Shown: positions 41,203-50,608 of the stretch, piece after piece
Layout of the letters: each line of letters opens with the position of its first letter
Position numbering within the stretch: position 1 is the first letter of the stretch
Assembly (NCBI RefSeq): GCF_042850945.1
Contig: NZ_AP031496.1
Coordinates: 3,100,001 to 3,164,000 of the forward strand
DNA length: 64,000 nucleotides
DNA from: Halioxenophilus aromaticivorans
GTDB lineage: Bacteria > Pseudomonadota > Gammaproteobacteria > Pseudomonadales > Cellvibrionaceae
Direction: 5' to 3'
Notes under the pieces: generated by a model
Told to the model about the DNA's origin: nothing
What the model saw: only the letters and a program-made list of their open reading frames with translations
Databases searched by the model: none
Translations under genes and position numbers: made by a program

Positions 41203-42330
41203 TTACCCCTTGGAAGGCAGTTCCACAATGGAATAACCTTGAGCAGAAAGCTCGTCACGGTGGGTCTTGGCAACTTGTTTGATTTCGACCAAGTGCTTGC
41301 CGTCTTCAACCCATTTACGCGTAACTTCACCTTCAATAAAGATAACGTCACCATCTGGGTTATGGCGACGAATCTCACACTTACTTTTTCTCAAGAAGCC
41401 ATCGTCCCCCATCCAGTTGGTAGCGTGGTGGGTCAACCATGAACAACGCTCCGGACCGTAATCGTAAGCACCGGGTGCACCAACCTCTAACGCAAAATCC
41501 TCATCCCAGTGAACACGCTCTGGGCAATCTGGCACATTGAAACGGTTTTTAATACCGGTTCCTGGGTGCTTTTGTTGCATTTCATAAGCCAGTTTGTTGG
41601 CTCGAATATACAAACCACCCCAGCCCTGGGCATAACATATAAAGCCAGTTACGGTCATCGGGCCTTTCATCATTTTTTGCAGCGGTTGCCCCTCTTCTAC
41701 GTCTTCCCAGTAGCGAGGGGTAGCACCACGAATTTCCTCTTGGTCGTAGAGCTTAGACCACTCGGCTAGCTGCTCATCAGTAAACGGCTCTACCTTGCCA
41801 CGCACTTCAGTGTACTTTGTCCCACGCTCGCGAGCTTCGTCGCGGTCGGTACGGAACACCCAGCTATCGGCATCGGCAACCAAATCACCTTCTTGGTTGT
41901 AAAAATCCACGTGATAAATCTGCTGAAAGGCACGACCGGCAAAACGAGTCTGATGCTCAACAAGATCTTTTAAGTAGGCTACCGTTTTGATGGTATCGTT
42001 GCGTTTAACTGGCTTGTGCCAATTCCAATCGGCGCCGGCCCACATAGCGTGCACACCAGACAAACCACCGCAATAACCAGAGATTATTCGGCTGGTTGTA
42101 AACATGAAACTTGGTAGGGCAATGATGTCGTCATATTTGGTGTTTTTGGCGTATTCTGGGTCACACCAAAGTGGGTTGTTATCACCGATACCGTGAGCAT
42201 AATGACGAATAGCGTCACGGGTGGCTTCATAATTCCAAGGCTCAACGGTTTTTTCTATTTTTACACCAATGCGCTTGCGTAGATCGGCCAAGCCTTCTTC
42301 GGTAATTTTGGGGAATTTTTTCTCTGACAT
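41203..42330 (-). CDS. MaoC/FAS1-like (double hotdog) dehydratase-domain protein
   Basis: 375 residues. The N-terminal half carries the FAS1-like dehydratase pattern: a helix with RKRIG, then YAHGIGDNNPLWCDPEYA (43-61), then LPSFMF and a W-N-W-H-K-P-V motif. A second hotdog-like half follows from about residue 200 and contains a D-x-P-E-R-V-H-W block. Such proteins are proposed 2-enoyl-CoA hydratases acting in catabolic operons. It follows the CoA-ligase gene by 43 nt and ends at a strong terminator, so both are co-transcribed. The true substrate is unknown. Confidence 0.78.
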   Translation of the reverse strand: MSEKKFPKITEEGLADLRKRIGVKIEKTVEPWNYEATRDAIRHYAHGIGDNNPLWCDPEYAKNTKYDDIIALPSFMFTTSRIISGYCGGLSGVHAMWAGADWNWHKPVKRNDTIKTVAYLKDLVEHQTRFAGRAFQQIYHVDFYNQEGDLVADADSWVFRTDRDEARERGTKYTEVRGKVEPFTDEQLAEWSKLYDQEEIRGATPRYWEDVEEGQPLQKMMKGPMTVTGFICYAQGWGGLYIRANKLAYEMQQKHPGTGIKNRFNVPDCPERVHWDEDFALEVGAPGAYDYGPERCSWLTHHATNWMGDDGFLRKSKCEIRRHNPDGDVIFIEGEVTRKWVEDGKHLVEIKQVAKTHRDELSAQGYSIVELPSKG

Positions 42331-42373
42331 ATCGTGTTACTCTCCTATTAAAATTATTGATATCCCACGCCAT

Positions 42374-43930
42374 TTAGGCATTGGCTTTAGCTGCCTCACG
42401 ATCTCGCAATACTTTACGATGCACCTTACCGGCAGGCGTTTTCGGCAGCTCCTCAACAAACTCTACAACACGAGGAAACTCATGCTGAGCCAAGCGTTGA
42501 CGGGTAAAGGTTTGTAGTTCTGTGATGAATTCTTCGCTTGCCGCGCGATCGGATACCACATAGGCTTTGGCAACTTGGCCGCGGGTGTCATCAGGCACTC
42601 CAATAACCGCCACTTCTTGAATATCATCGTGTTTGAGCATGGTGGCTTCCATCTCTACGGCACTCATTGTCCAACCGGCCGAAATAATGACATCGTCGGC
42701 ACGACCACAGTGATAGAGATAGCCCTCGTCATCGACCTTGGCTAAATCTTTAGTGCTTTCCCAGTGATCGCGTTTCCACAACATCAATTCACCGACTTCA
42801 TTAGCGGCCGTTTGGCTGCCGTCGGCTCGATGAACCTCCAATTTTAGGCCGGGTATAGGTTTACCCAAAGAACCAGGCTTAACTTGGTAGTCTTCTGCTC
42901 CGGGGAAATTAACCAAGACAACACCAATTTCTGTAGTGCCGTACATACTGCAGGCCGGCACTTTAAATGTGCTATCAATAAATTCTAACGTTGCCGGGTC
43001 GCAGGGTTCGCCGGTGAACGACAATTTTTTTAGATAGAAATCAAACTGATTTGCAGCTTCAGAATTTTTCATCATGCGGTAGTGAGTTGCCGCCGCAGAC
43101 ATATTAGAAATTTTATAATCCTGCAGAGCTTTCATTAAACGCACAGCGTCAAATTTACCCGCGAAAGTTCCGGTGGTAACGCCCAATGCCAGCGGCGCTA
43201 GCGTGCCATGCCACAAACCGTGACCCCAGGCGGGAGAAGACGGGCAAAAATATTCGTCTCCCGGACGGATACCAGTGCCGTACAGTGCTGCAAACATCAA
43301 TGTCACTAACGCTTTGTGCGTGTGTTTTACCGCTGCGGGTAACTCTCGGGTTGTACCAGAGGTATATTGAAATACAGCCAGATCATTGGCGCGGGTTTTC
43401 GTCCCAAAAGTGGTTGGATACTTGCTAATTTCACTCAGCAAATCATCGTTCGCCACCACCACATTTAAACCGTCAACTTGATGGGCTATTTCGCGTTTTT
43501 CTTCGTTGGTAACAAGCAAGCTGGGCTTACAGTCGTCGACCCGTAGACGAAGCCCATCCAAACCGAACAAGGTAAACAGAGGCACGCTAATAGCACCTGA
43601 CAAGATGGCACCGAACAGCGTGGTGTAAAACGCGAGCGAAGGCTCCAACATAAAGGCAATACGATCGCCGGGCTTAATTCCCTTCTCTAGCAACCAATGG
43701 GCAAACTGAGCAGATCGCTGAGCAATTTCATCAAAGCTGAGTATTTCATCCTCGCCCTTAGCGTGGGCAATCCTGACTGCTGTTTTGCCCGATCCATCCG
43801 CATACCGAGTTATGCACTCATGGGCAATGTTGAGTTCTTCCCTGTCGCCATCAAATAGCTCCCAAAGCGCGGTGGAATTCGCGTGGACTTGGGCGTCCGC
43901 AAAAGAGGTGTAATCCGTTAGTTTGGTCAT
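42374..43930 (-). CDS. Acyl-CoA synthetase-like protein with altered phosphate loop
   Basis: 518 residues from the ATG at 43930; a GTG at 43999 is in frame but would start inside the probable regulator promoter. The fold is clearly ANL-type, with YGTTEIGVV, the A7 Asp in STKDLAKVDDEGY, the hinge GRADDVIISAGWTMS and the C-terminal lysine in PKTPAGKVHRKVL. The phosphate loop, however, reads YTSGTTRELPAAVKHTHK (189-206): the Gly and Lys of the common TSGTTGxPKG are replaced. A similar variant occurs in some acetyl-/aryl-CoA synthetase-like proteins, so activity is still probable. It is first in an operon with the MaoC-like gene and lies divergent from an IclR regulator. Confidence 0.85.
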   Translation of the reverse strand: MTKLTDYTSFADAQVHANSTALWELFDGDREELNIAHECITRYADGSGKTAVRIAHAKGEDEILSFDEIAQRSAQFAHWLLEKGIKPGDRIAFMLEPSLAFYTTLFGAILSGAISVPLFTLFGLDGLRLRVDDCKPSLLVTNEEKREIAHQVDGLNVVVANDDLLSEISKYPTTFGTKTRANDLAVFQYTSGTTRELPAAVKHTHKALVTLMFAALYGTGIRPGDEYFCPSSPAWGHGLWHGTLAPLALGVTTGTFAGKFDAVRLMKALQDYKISNMSAAATHYRMMKNSEAANQFDFYLKKLSFTGEPCDPATLEFIDSTFKVPACSMYGTTEIGVVLVNFPGAEDYQVKPGSLGKPIPGLKLEVHRADGSQTAANEVGELMLWKRDHWESTKDLAKVDDEGYLYHCGRADDVIISAGWTMSAVEMEATMLKHDDIQEVAVIGVPDDTRGQVAKAYVVSDRAASEEFITELQTFTRQRLAQHEFPRVVEFVEELPKTPAGKVHRKVLRDREAAKANA

Positions 43931-43998
43931 TGCTACTGTCGCCTTGATCTTGCAGAGATAGTCATCACTGCCTTTTTCGATATGGTCGAACAATGCCA

Positions 43999-44034
43999 CA
44001 GCACTGTTGAATTGTAAATATAGAATTATATTTT
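43999..44034 (+). promoter_or_regulatory. Promoter of IclR regulator 2 with near-copy of the shared palindrome
   Basis: CAGCACTGTTG (43999-44009) differs by one base from the palindrome at the BVMO promoter and again overlaps a -35 (TTGAAT, 44007-44012). A -10-like TATTTT (44029-44034) follows after 16 nt. It lies in the divergent region between the ligase and the IclR gene, so it could control both. Confidence 0.5.
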
Positions 44035-44133
44035 ATATCTTGAATCGACAGCAGATTCTGTTAATCTAGAAGGGCGTGCTACAAGCTTGGCAGCGTTATT
44101 AATTAGCCAAATATTTCGATAAGAGACAACCCC

Positions 44134-44943
44134 ATGCAAGGCGACAAGAAAAGCAACTCACCGGACAGTAAACTGGCCAAAGCGGTGAAAGAAAGTAAAG
44201 CACCGGCGATTTCTCGTGCTGCGGCTATATTGAGATTGCTGGGTAAAAGCGACGCCCCCCTACCATTGCAAAGTATTGCGCGCACCTTGGACTTGGTCCC
44301 CAGTACATGTTTGTACGTTTTACGAGCCTTGGTTGCAGAGGAACTGGTGGCGTTTGACGCCGATACCAAACGCTATTCACTGGAGGCCGGTGTGCTATCC
44401 TTGGCGCGTAATTGGCTGCGTCGAGATCAATTTAACGACGTAGCTCAGCCTATTTTAGATCGCTTAAGCAGAACCTACGACGTAACTACCTTGGGTGTGA
44501 ATATGTTGGGGCTGGATCATATGATTGTGGTCGCAGCTGCGCAGTCGAATAACAATTTCCACCTGAGCGCGCAAATAGGCAGTCGATTTCCCGCTTTAAT
44601 CAGCGCCACCGGCCGTTGCATTGCTGCCTTCGGTGAATACAGCCTAGACGATTTACAGCAGCGTTTTGAAACCCTGCGGTGGGACGAGCCACCCACCTTT
44701 GAGCAGTGGCTAGAGCAAGTTGAACAAGCCAAAGTTAACGGCTATGCCATAGATGAAGGCAACTATATCAGCGGCGTGACGGTACTTTCCGCACCAGTAT
44801 GGAAAACACCAACAAAACTGAGCCACGCCCTAGTCGCCGTTGGCTTGAGCAGTGCGATTCGCCGAACTGACGTAGAAGAATTGAAAAAGGCACTGGTAAG
44901 TAGCGCTAAAGCTCTGACCAATCAATTGTGTGGCAAGGAATAG
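44134..44943 (+). CDS. IclR-family transcriptional regulator (regulator 2)
   Basis: 269 residues. A basic N-terminal tail of about 25 residues is followed by the winged helix (about 27-90: AISRAAAILRLLGKSDAPLPLQSIARTLDLVPSTCLYVLRAL). An effector domain of GAF-like type follows (about 100-262), here with the somewhat divergent core SRFPALISATGRCIAAFG. It is divergent from the ligase-MaoC operon. A near-copy of the CAACAnTGTTG palindrome lies over its own predicted promoter, which suits autoregulation. It ends at a bidirectional terminator facing the liu operon. Confidence 0.9.
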   Translation: MQGDKKSNSPDSKLAKAVKESKAPAISRAAAILRLLGKSDAPLPLQSIARTLDLVPSTCLYVLRALVAEELVAFDADTKRYSLEAGVLSLARNWLRRDQFNDVAQPILDRLSRTYDVTTLGVNMLGLDHMIVVAAAQSNNNFHLSAQIGSRFPALISATGRCIAAFGEYSLDDLQQRFETLRWDEPPTFEQWLEQVEQAKVNGYAIDEGNYISGVTVLSAPVWKTPTKLSHALVAVGLSSAIRRTDVEELKKALVSSAKALTNQLCGKE

Positions 44944-45009
44944 CGCTTCAGATAGCTGTCTTCAAGTTGGTTTCTTCACGTAGATTTATTTGTTAATTGC
45001 TCTTAAAAC

Positions 45010-45048
45010 AAAGCCGCAGCAACTTTTGGTTGCAGCGGCTTTGTTTTT
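45010..45048. terminator. Bidirectional terminator between IclR 2 and liuE
   Basis: AAAGCCGC-A-GCAAC pairs with GTTGC-A-GCGGCTTT with a single A-A mismatch. Runs of T/A occur on both sides (TTGTTTTT to the right, TAAAACA to the left). It serves the convergent genes. Confidence 0.85.
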
Positions 45049-45063
45049 GATTAGTAAAAGAAC

Positions 45064-45957
45064 CTAACTTAGGGCACAGGCCACCTTACTAGCTGGTATT
45101 CGACCTAGTTCTTGGCTAATAAATTTGGATGCCAGTAGAAGCTTATCCATATCAACACCGGTTTCTATACCTAAACCATTGAGCATATAAAGCACATCTT
45201 CTGTAGCTACATTGCCAGAAGCACCCTTAGCGTAGGGACAACCTCCCAGCCCTGCTACCGAGCTGTCTACGATACTCACACCACATTCCAGTGCCGCGTA
45301 GATATTGGCCAATGCCTGGCCATAGGTATCATGAAAGTGCGCCGCCAGGGCCGACACCGGCACCACCTCTTTGACGGCCTCAATCATGGCTTGTATCTTT
45401 CTGGGCGTGCCAACGCCCACGGTATCTCCCAATGAAATTTCATAGCAACCGATGTCCCACAGAGTTTTCGCCAGAGCCTTTACGGTAGCTGGTGAGATAT
45501 CGCCCTGGTAGGGGCACCCAACCGCAGTGGATAGGTAGGTACGCACTTTGATACCGTGTTTTTTGGCCAACTCTACCACTGGCAGAAAGCGTTCAATGCT
45601 TTCCGCCACGGAACAGTTGATATTTTTCTGTGTGAATTTTTCAGAGGCTGCGCTAAACACTGCAATCTCATCTACACCCGCCTCGATGGCGGCCTCTAAG
45701 CCCTTAATATTGGGCACTAAGGCTGAATAGGTAACGCCTGGTGAGCGCTTAATGCCGGCCAGGACTTCCGGAGAAGTCGCCATTTGCGGAACCCATTTGG
45801 GCGAAACAAAACTAGCCGCCTCGATGGCAGTTAGGCCCGCATCGGCCAATAACTCAACCATGTGAATCTTAGCCTGGGCCGAAACCGCCTCTGACTCATT
45901 TTGCAGCCCATCCCGTGGGCCTACTTCGACGATTTTTACCGACTTTGGAAGAATCAT
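45064..45957 (-). CDS. liuE: Hydroxymethylglutaryl-CoA lyase
   Basis: 297 residues. The family landmarks are all present: VEVGPRDGLQNE (10-21, with the catalytic R15-D16), VGCPYQG, the metal ligands H207 and H209 in AAHFHDTYG, and the catalytic cysteine loop GLGGCPYAKGASGN with C240. It cleaves HMG-CoA to acetyl-CoA and acetoacetate, the last step of leucine/isovalerate breakdown. It is last in the liu operon, about 115 nt after the biotin carboxylase gene. Confidence 0.96.
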   Translation of the reverse strand: MILPKSVKIVEVGPRDGLQNESEAVSAQAKIHMVELLADAGLTAIEAASFVSPKWVPQMATSPEVLAGIKRSPGVTYSALVPNIKGLEAAIEAGVDEIAVFSAASEKFTQKNINCSVAESIERFLPVVELAKKHGIKVRTYLSTAVGCPYQGDISPATVKALAKTLWDIGCYEISLGDTVGVGTPRKIQAMIEAVKEVVPVSALAAHFHDTYGQALANIYAALECGVSIVDSSVAGLGGCPYAKGASGNVATEDVLYMLNGLGIETGVDMDKLLLASKFISQELGRIPASKVACALS

Positions 45958-46072
45958 TATTACGAGACCTTAAACTATAATACCAAGAGAACAGAGTTTA
46001 TTTGCAACGGGTGCACTAGTGAAGTTTGAGCCGTTATCCTTGACTATGGAGCACAACCGCTGGTAAAAAATA

Positions 46073-48067
46073 TCAGTCTTCCCTCATCTGAAAAGCCAAT
46101 AGCTCCGCACCACCTTCAACCAACTCACCTGGGGTAAAATAAAATGATTCTACGGTACCGTCATAGGGCGCTTTAATGGTGTGTTCCATTTTCATTGCCT
46201 CCATCACCATTAACGGCGTACCCTTAGCAACCTGCGCACCCTGCTCTACCAACAAGGTTACAACGGTGCCGTTCATAGGCGCTACTAACCCACCTGCTGC
46301 GGTCAAATCTTCCTCGGCTCCGGTTTCCGGTTGTACCAATGCGAAAGACACCATGCCGCTATCCGTATACAGCGCAAACTCGCCACCTAAATTGGCTACG
46401 CTGTAATTTGAGCGATGACCATCAATAGTTACGACTATACTTTGGCCATGTAATTGGCCCATAACACTGTACACTTGGTCGGCAAGAGTAAACGACCAGC
46501 CAGCACCGGTTGCTTGTACGCTTACTGTTGTAATATCTTCACCGAGCGCGATGTCGTAGGTAAAGTGATGGGTTTCATTCATGCGCCAAGCACTGTTTTC
46601 TGCCCATGGCGAATAAGGGTCGCTTGCTTGGAGCCTATCTTTTTTATTACTTAATGCTAGGTGCAAATACAAAGCCGCTTTAACACATACCAGCGCGCCT
46701 TCCTCTGCACTAGGGGCAAATATCAATTCACGATGCTTTTCAATAAAACCCGTGTCTAAATCAGCTTGCTTGAACGGCTCCGTACTAATCAGATTATTTA
46801 AAAAAGCAACGTTGGTCGTCATACCGCCAATTCGATAGTCACCGAGCGCTTGTTGTAACCGCTGCAGCGCCCGCTCGCGATCTTCGTCCCACACAATCAA
46901 CTTAGCGATCATAGGGTCGTAGTAGACACTCACATCATCCCCTTCCAAAACACCAGTATCTACGCGTACGTATTTGGATTCCGAGGGAGGCTGTAAAAAC
47001 GATAAATTGCCGGTTACGGGGAGAAAATCGTTAGCTGGATCTTCCGCGTAGATTCGCGCCTCAAAGGCGTGACCATTTATTACAACGTCTGATTGGGATA
47101 ACGGTAATGGCTGGCCCGCGGCAACCAGTAATTGCCATTGCACCAGATCTTGCCCGGTAATCATTTCGGTTACTGGGTGCTCTACTTGTAGCCGCGTATT
47201 CATTTCCATAAAGTAAAATGAATCGTCTACATCGAGTAGAAACTCTACTGTGCCTGCACCAACGTAATCGATGGCTTCTGCAGCTTGTATCGCCGCTTGG
47301 CCCATTTTATCGCGCAGCTCTGGCGTCATGCCTGGGGCGGGCGCTTCTTCGATGACTTTTTGATGTCGTCGCTGTACCGAGCAATCCCGTTCAGCCAGAT
47401 ACACTGCGTTACCTAAGCTGTCGCAAAACACTTGGATTTCAACATGGCGCGGGCGTGTAAGATATTTTTCTACCAACATCCGGTCGTCGCCGAAACTATT
47501 CGTAGCCTCGCGCTTCGCAGCTGCCAACGCTTCGTCAAACTCATCCGCTGACCAAACCTGCCGCATGCCTTTACCACCTCCGCCTGCGGTGGCTTTTAGG
47601 AGTACCGGATAACCCATGTCATCGGCGCTAGCCTTGAGAATACTCGGGCTTTGATCTTCGCCGTGATAACCTGGCACCAAGGGTACTTCTGCCGCCTCCA
47701 TAATTCGCTTGGCGGCTGATTTTGATCCCATGGCTTCAATAGCACCGGTTGGCGGGCCGATAAAAACCAAATTATTGTCAGCGCAAGCTCGGCAGAAATC
47801 GGCATTTTCGCTGAGAAAACCGTAGCCTGGGTGAATCGCCTGCGAGCCTGTTTTCAACGCCGCTGCAATAATTTTATCGCCCAAAAGGTAGGATTCTTTG
47901 GAGGGCGCTGCTCCGATGTGTATCGCTTCATCGGCCATGGTAACGTGCAACGCATTGACATCTGCATCGGAATAAACGGCCACGGTGGCAATACCCATTT
48001 GACGAGCGGTTTTAATCACTCGGCAGGCGATTTCCCCACGGTTGGCAATGAGAATTTTGTCAAACAT
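46073..48067 (-). CDS. liuD: Methylcrotonyl-CoA carboxylase, biotin-carboxylase/BCCP subunit
   Basis: 664 residues. The biotin carboxylase part (1-450) has GEIACRVIKTARQMG, the ATP-grasp loop KATAGGGGKGMR and the EMNTRLQVEHPVTE motif. The C-terminal carrier domain has VMEAMKMEH with the biotinylated lysine at K626. It carboxylates 3-methylcrotonyl-CoA together with the LiuB subunit. Geranyl-CoA carboxylase (AtuF) has the same architecture and is the alternative, but the neighbours liuC, liuE and liuR argue for methylcrotonyl-CoA. The gap to liuC is 3 nt. Confidence 0.94.
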   Translation of the reverse strand: MFDKILIANRGEIACRVIKTARQMGIATVAVYSDADVNALHVTMADEAIHIGAAPSKESYLLGDKIIAAALKTGSQAIHPGYGFLSENADFCRACADNNLVFIGPPTGAIEAMGSKSAAKRIMEAAEVPLVPGYHGEDQSPSILKASADDMGYPVLLKATAGGGGKGMRQVWSADEFDEALAAAKREATNSFGDDRMLVEKYLTRPRHVEIQVFCDSLGNAVYLAERDCSVQRRHQKVIEEAPAPGMTPELRDKMGQAAIQAAEAIDYVGAGTVEFLLDVDDSFYFMEMNTRLQVEHPVTEMITGQDLVQWQLLVAAGQPLPLSQSDVVINGHAFEARIYAEDPANDFLPVTGNLSFLQPPSESKYVRVDTGVLEGDDVSVYYDPMIAKLIVWDEDRERALQRLQQALGDYRIGGMTTNVAFLNNLISTEPFKQADLDTGFIEKHRELIFAPSAEEGALVCVKAALYLHLALSNKKDRLQASDPYSPWAENSAWRMNETHHFTYDIALGEDITTVSVQATGAGWSFTLADQVYSVMGQLHGQSIVVTIDGHRSNYSVANLGGEFALYTDSGMVSFALVQPETGAEEDLTAAGGLVAPMNGTVVTLLVEQGAQVAKGTPLMVMEAMKMEHTIKAPYDGTVESFYFTPGELVEGGAELLAFQMRED

Positions 48068-48070
48068 ACT

Positions 48071-48886
48071 TTAACTCCTGGTACCCGAAAGCCAACTGGG
48101 TGAACGCTTTTCTAAAAAGGCAGCTAAGCCCTCCTGCCCTTCTGGTGACACTCGAATACTGGCTATTCGCTCGCTGGTATCGTCGATTAACGGTTGATCG
48201 ATCACTTTATTTTCTACGTCTAAAATCAGCTTTTTGGCAGCTTGCACTGCCGCTGGGCTGTTAGCCATGATGGCTTGTGCGATTTGATCGATTGTGGCAT
48301 CTAACTGTGAGGCGTCGACTACGTCTGACACCAAGCCTAGCCTGTGGGCGGTTTCTGCACTAAATCGTTCGGCGGTTACAAAATAGCGCTTTGCCGCGCG
48401 GGCCCCTATAGCACCAATAACGTAGGGGCTTATGGTGGCCGGGATTAATCCGATTTTTACTTCACTTAAACAAAAACTGGCCTTTTCTGTAGCCACCGCG
48501 ACGTCGCAACAACTGACCAAGCCCACGGCACCACCGAATGCCGCGCCCTGCACTCGTGCAATGGTGGGGATTGGCAGTTCGTATAAGGTTTTTAGCATAC
48601 CAGCCAAGGCACTGGCGTCGGTTAGGTTTTGCTGATAGCTGTAGCCCGCCATGCGTTGCATCCAGCTGAGATCAGCACCGGCTGAGAAACTCTTGCCCTC
48701 GGCGGCCAACACCAACACCTTCGCCCCAGGGAGTTCGCCGGCTTGCTCGAAGGCTCGGGTAAGATCGGCAATGATGGCGTCGTCGAAGGCATTATGCACC
48801 GCTGGCCGATTGAGCGTTACGGTAAAAATACCCGCCGGATTCAAATGGGTTGTAATCGCAGCGGGTTGGTTATTATCTGTTGTCAT
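48071..48886 (-). CDS. liuC: Methylglutaconyl-CoA hydratase
   Basis: 271 residues from the ATG at 48886; a GTG at 48904 is an alternative with no better ribosome-binding site. Crotonase landmarks are KSFSAGADLSWMQ and the oxyanion segment ARVQGAAFGGAVGLVSCCD, followed by FCLSEVKIGLIPATISPYV, with the hydratase glutamate in SEVKIG. S-A-G-A-D-L-x-W-M is typical of LiuC/AUH-type enzymes. It hydrates 3-methylglutaconyl-CoA to HMG-CoA between the carboxylase and the lyase. It lies between liuB and liuD in the operon. Confidence 0.92.
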   Translation of the reverse strand: MTTDNNQPAAITTHLNPAGIFTVTLNRPAVHNAFDDAIIADLTRAFEQAGELPGAKVLVLAAEGKSFSAGADLSWMQRMAGYSYQQNLTDASALAGMLKTLYELPIPTIARVQGAAFGGAVGLVSCCDVAVATEKASFCLSEVKIGLIPATISPYVIGAIGARAAKRYFVTAERFSAETAHRLGLVSDVVDASQLDATIDQIAQAIMANSPAAVQAAKKLILDVENKVIDQPLIDDTSERIASIRVSPEGQEGLAAFLEKRSPSWLSGTRS

Positions 48887-48932
48887 TGTGTTATCCAAAG
48901 TCACTGTAAAAACGCCGTGGTGAATCGACTAA

Positions 48933-50540
48933 TTACATTCTGAACACGCCGAATCGGGTATCTTCGATGGGTTTATTGAGTGCAGCCGACAGCGCTAATG
49001 CCAGTGTTTTACGCGTATCCGCCGGGTCTATGACGCCGTCGTCCCACAGCCTTGCAGAGGCGTAGTACGGGTGGCCATTTTTATCGTAATTTTCAACAAT
49101 GGGCTTTTTAAATTCCGCCTCTGCCTCTTGGCTCCAGGACTCGCCTTTTTTCTCTAACTGATCGCGACGCAGTTGCGCCATGACGCCGGCCGCTTGCTCG
49201 CCACCCATCACAGAGATGCGAGCATTAGGCCACATAAATAAAAACCTAGGATCATAAGCACGGCCGCACATACCATAGTTGCCCGCGCCAAAAGAGCCAC
49301 CAATAAGCACCGTTAATTTAGGTACTTGGGCACAGGCCACGGCGGTAACCATTTTGGCACCGTGCTTGGCAATCCCGCCGGATTCATACTGCTTACCAAC
49401 CATAAACCCAGTGATATTTTGCAAGAATATCAGTGGTATTTTTCGTTGTGCACAGAGCTCAACGAAGTGCGCGCCTTTTTGTGCCGACTCACCGAATAAA
49501 ATGCCGTTGTTGGCAACAATACCTACTGGATAACCGTAGATACGTGCAAAGCCAGTAATCAACGTTGTACCGTACAACGCCTTAAACTCGTCGAAATCTG
49601 ACCCATCAACGATGCGAGCGATAACTTCTCGTACATCGTAGGGCTGTTTGGTGTCTTTGGGGATTACGCCGTAGATTTCCTCCGCTGGGTATTGCGGTTC
49701 TACCGGTGGTTTAATGTCTAAACTCTGGGGCTTTACTCGATTCAGCCGAGCTACACTTTGGCGCACAAGCTGCAATGCATGGTGATCATTGCGTGCGTAA
49801 TGGTCGGAAACCCCAGAAGTACGGCAGTGCACGTCGGCGCCGCCCAGTTCCTCTGCGCTAACAACCTCTCCGGTAGCGGCCTTTACTAAGGGCGGGCCGG
49901 CTAAGAAAATAGTGCCCTGCTCTTTTACGATAACCGATTCGTCGGCCATGGCTGGCACGTAGGCGCCACCGGCAGTACAAGAGCCCATGACACAGGCTAT
50001 TTGCGGAATATTCTTGGCCGACATATTGGCCTGATTAAAAAATATTCGGCCAAAGTGTTCGCGGTCGGGGAAAACTTCGTCCTGCCTCGGTAAATTAGCA
50101 CCACCAGAATCCACCAAATAAATGCACGGTAAGTGATTTTCCTCAGCGATGGTTTGCGCACGAATGTGCTTTTTTACCGTAAGTGGGTAGTAGGATCCGC
50201 CTTTTACTGTGGCATCGTTGGCAACGATCATGCACTCCTGGCCTTCCACCCTACCGATACCGCAAACAATACCGGCAGCAGCAACATCTTCTCCGTAAAC
50301 ATCCAAGGCGGCCAATTGTGATAACTCTAAAAATGGTGAGCCAGGATCCAGTAAGGCGTTTATGCGATCTCTTACCAATAATTTACCGCGCGCTACATGA
50401 CGCTCTTGGTAGGCTTTGCCGCCGCCCAATTTAATGGTGTCTAACTTATCGCGCAGGTCGTTAACCTGCGTACGCATGTGCTCGCTATTCGCTTGGAATT
50501 CTTCGGAACGGGGATTTAACTTAGATTTAAGAGTAGCCAT
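48933..50540 (-). CDS. liuB: Methylcrotonyl-CoA carboxylase, carboxyltransferase subunit
   Basis: 535 residues, the usual length. Landmarks are the GGGKAYQERHVARGKLLVRDRI start, YLVDSGGANLPRQDEVFPD, the central MGSCTAGGAYVPAM, the biotin-site LIGGSFGAGNYGMCGRAYDP and the closing ALNKPIEDTRFGVFRM. It moves the carboxyl group from carboxybiotin to 3-methylcrotonyl-CoA. It is the first enzyme gene after liuR; the isovaleryl-CoA dehydrogenase gene liuA, usually found between them, is absent here. It carries a chance 17-nt dyad (49563-49579). Confidence 0.96.
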   Translation of the reverse strand: MATLKSKLNPRSEEFQANSEHMRTQVNDLRDKLDTIKLGGGKAYQERHVARGKLLVRDRINALLDPGSPFLELSQLAALDVYGEDVAAAGIVCGIGRVEGQECMIVANDATVKGGSYYPLTVKKHIRAQTIAEENHLPCIYLVDSGGANLPRQDEVFPDREHFGRIFFNQANMSAKNIPQIACVMGSCTAGGAYVPAMADESVIVKEQGTIFLAGPPLVKAATGEVVSAEELGGADVHCRTSGVSDHYARNDHHALQLVRQSVARLNRVKPQSLDIKPPVEPQYPAEEIYGVIPKDTKQPYDVREVIARIVDGSDFDEFKALYGTTLITGFARIYGYPVGIVANNGILFGESAQKGAHFVELCAQRKIPLIFLQNITGFMVGKQYESGGIAKHGAKMVTAVACAQVPKLTVLIGGSFGAGNYGMCGRAYDPRFLFMWPNARISVMGGEQAAGVMAQLRRDQLEKKGESWSQEAEAEFKKPIVENYDKNGHPYYASARLWDDGVIDPADTRKTLALALSAALNKPIEDTRFGVFRM

Positions 50541-50608
50541 AGCAAACCTGATCTGAGTTTGGTTGTGTCGTTATTGTTGGGTAGCCCGGTTGTGATTCCG
50601 GATGCTCT

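Noticed and set aside
49563..49579. 17-nt dyad CGTTGTACcGTACAACG inside liuB
   Set aside because: It lies deep in a coding region of a conserved protein, far from any start; probably chance.
46073..50540. Geranyl-CoA carboxylase (acyclic terpene pathway) as an alternative to methylcrotonyl-CoA carboxylase
   Set aside because: HMG-CoA lyase, methylglutaconyl-CoA hydratase and LiuR in the same operon point to leucine/isovalerate breakdown.
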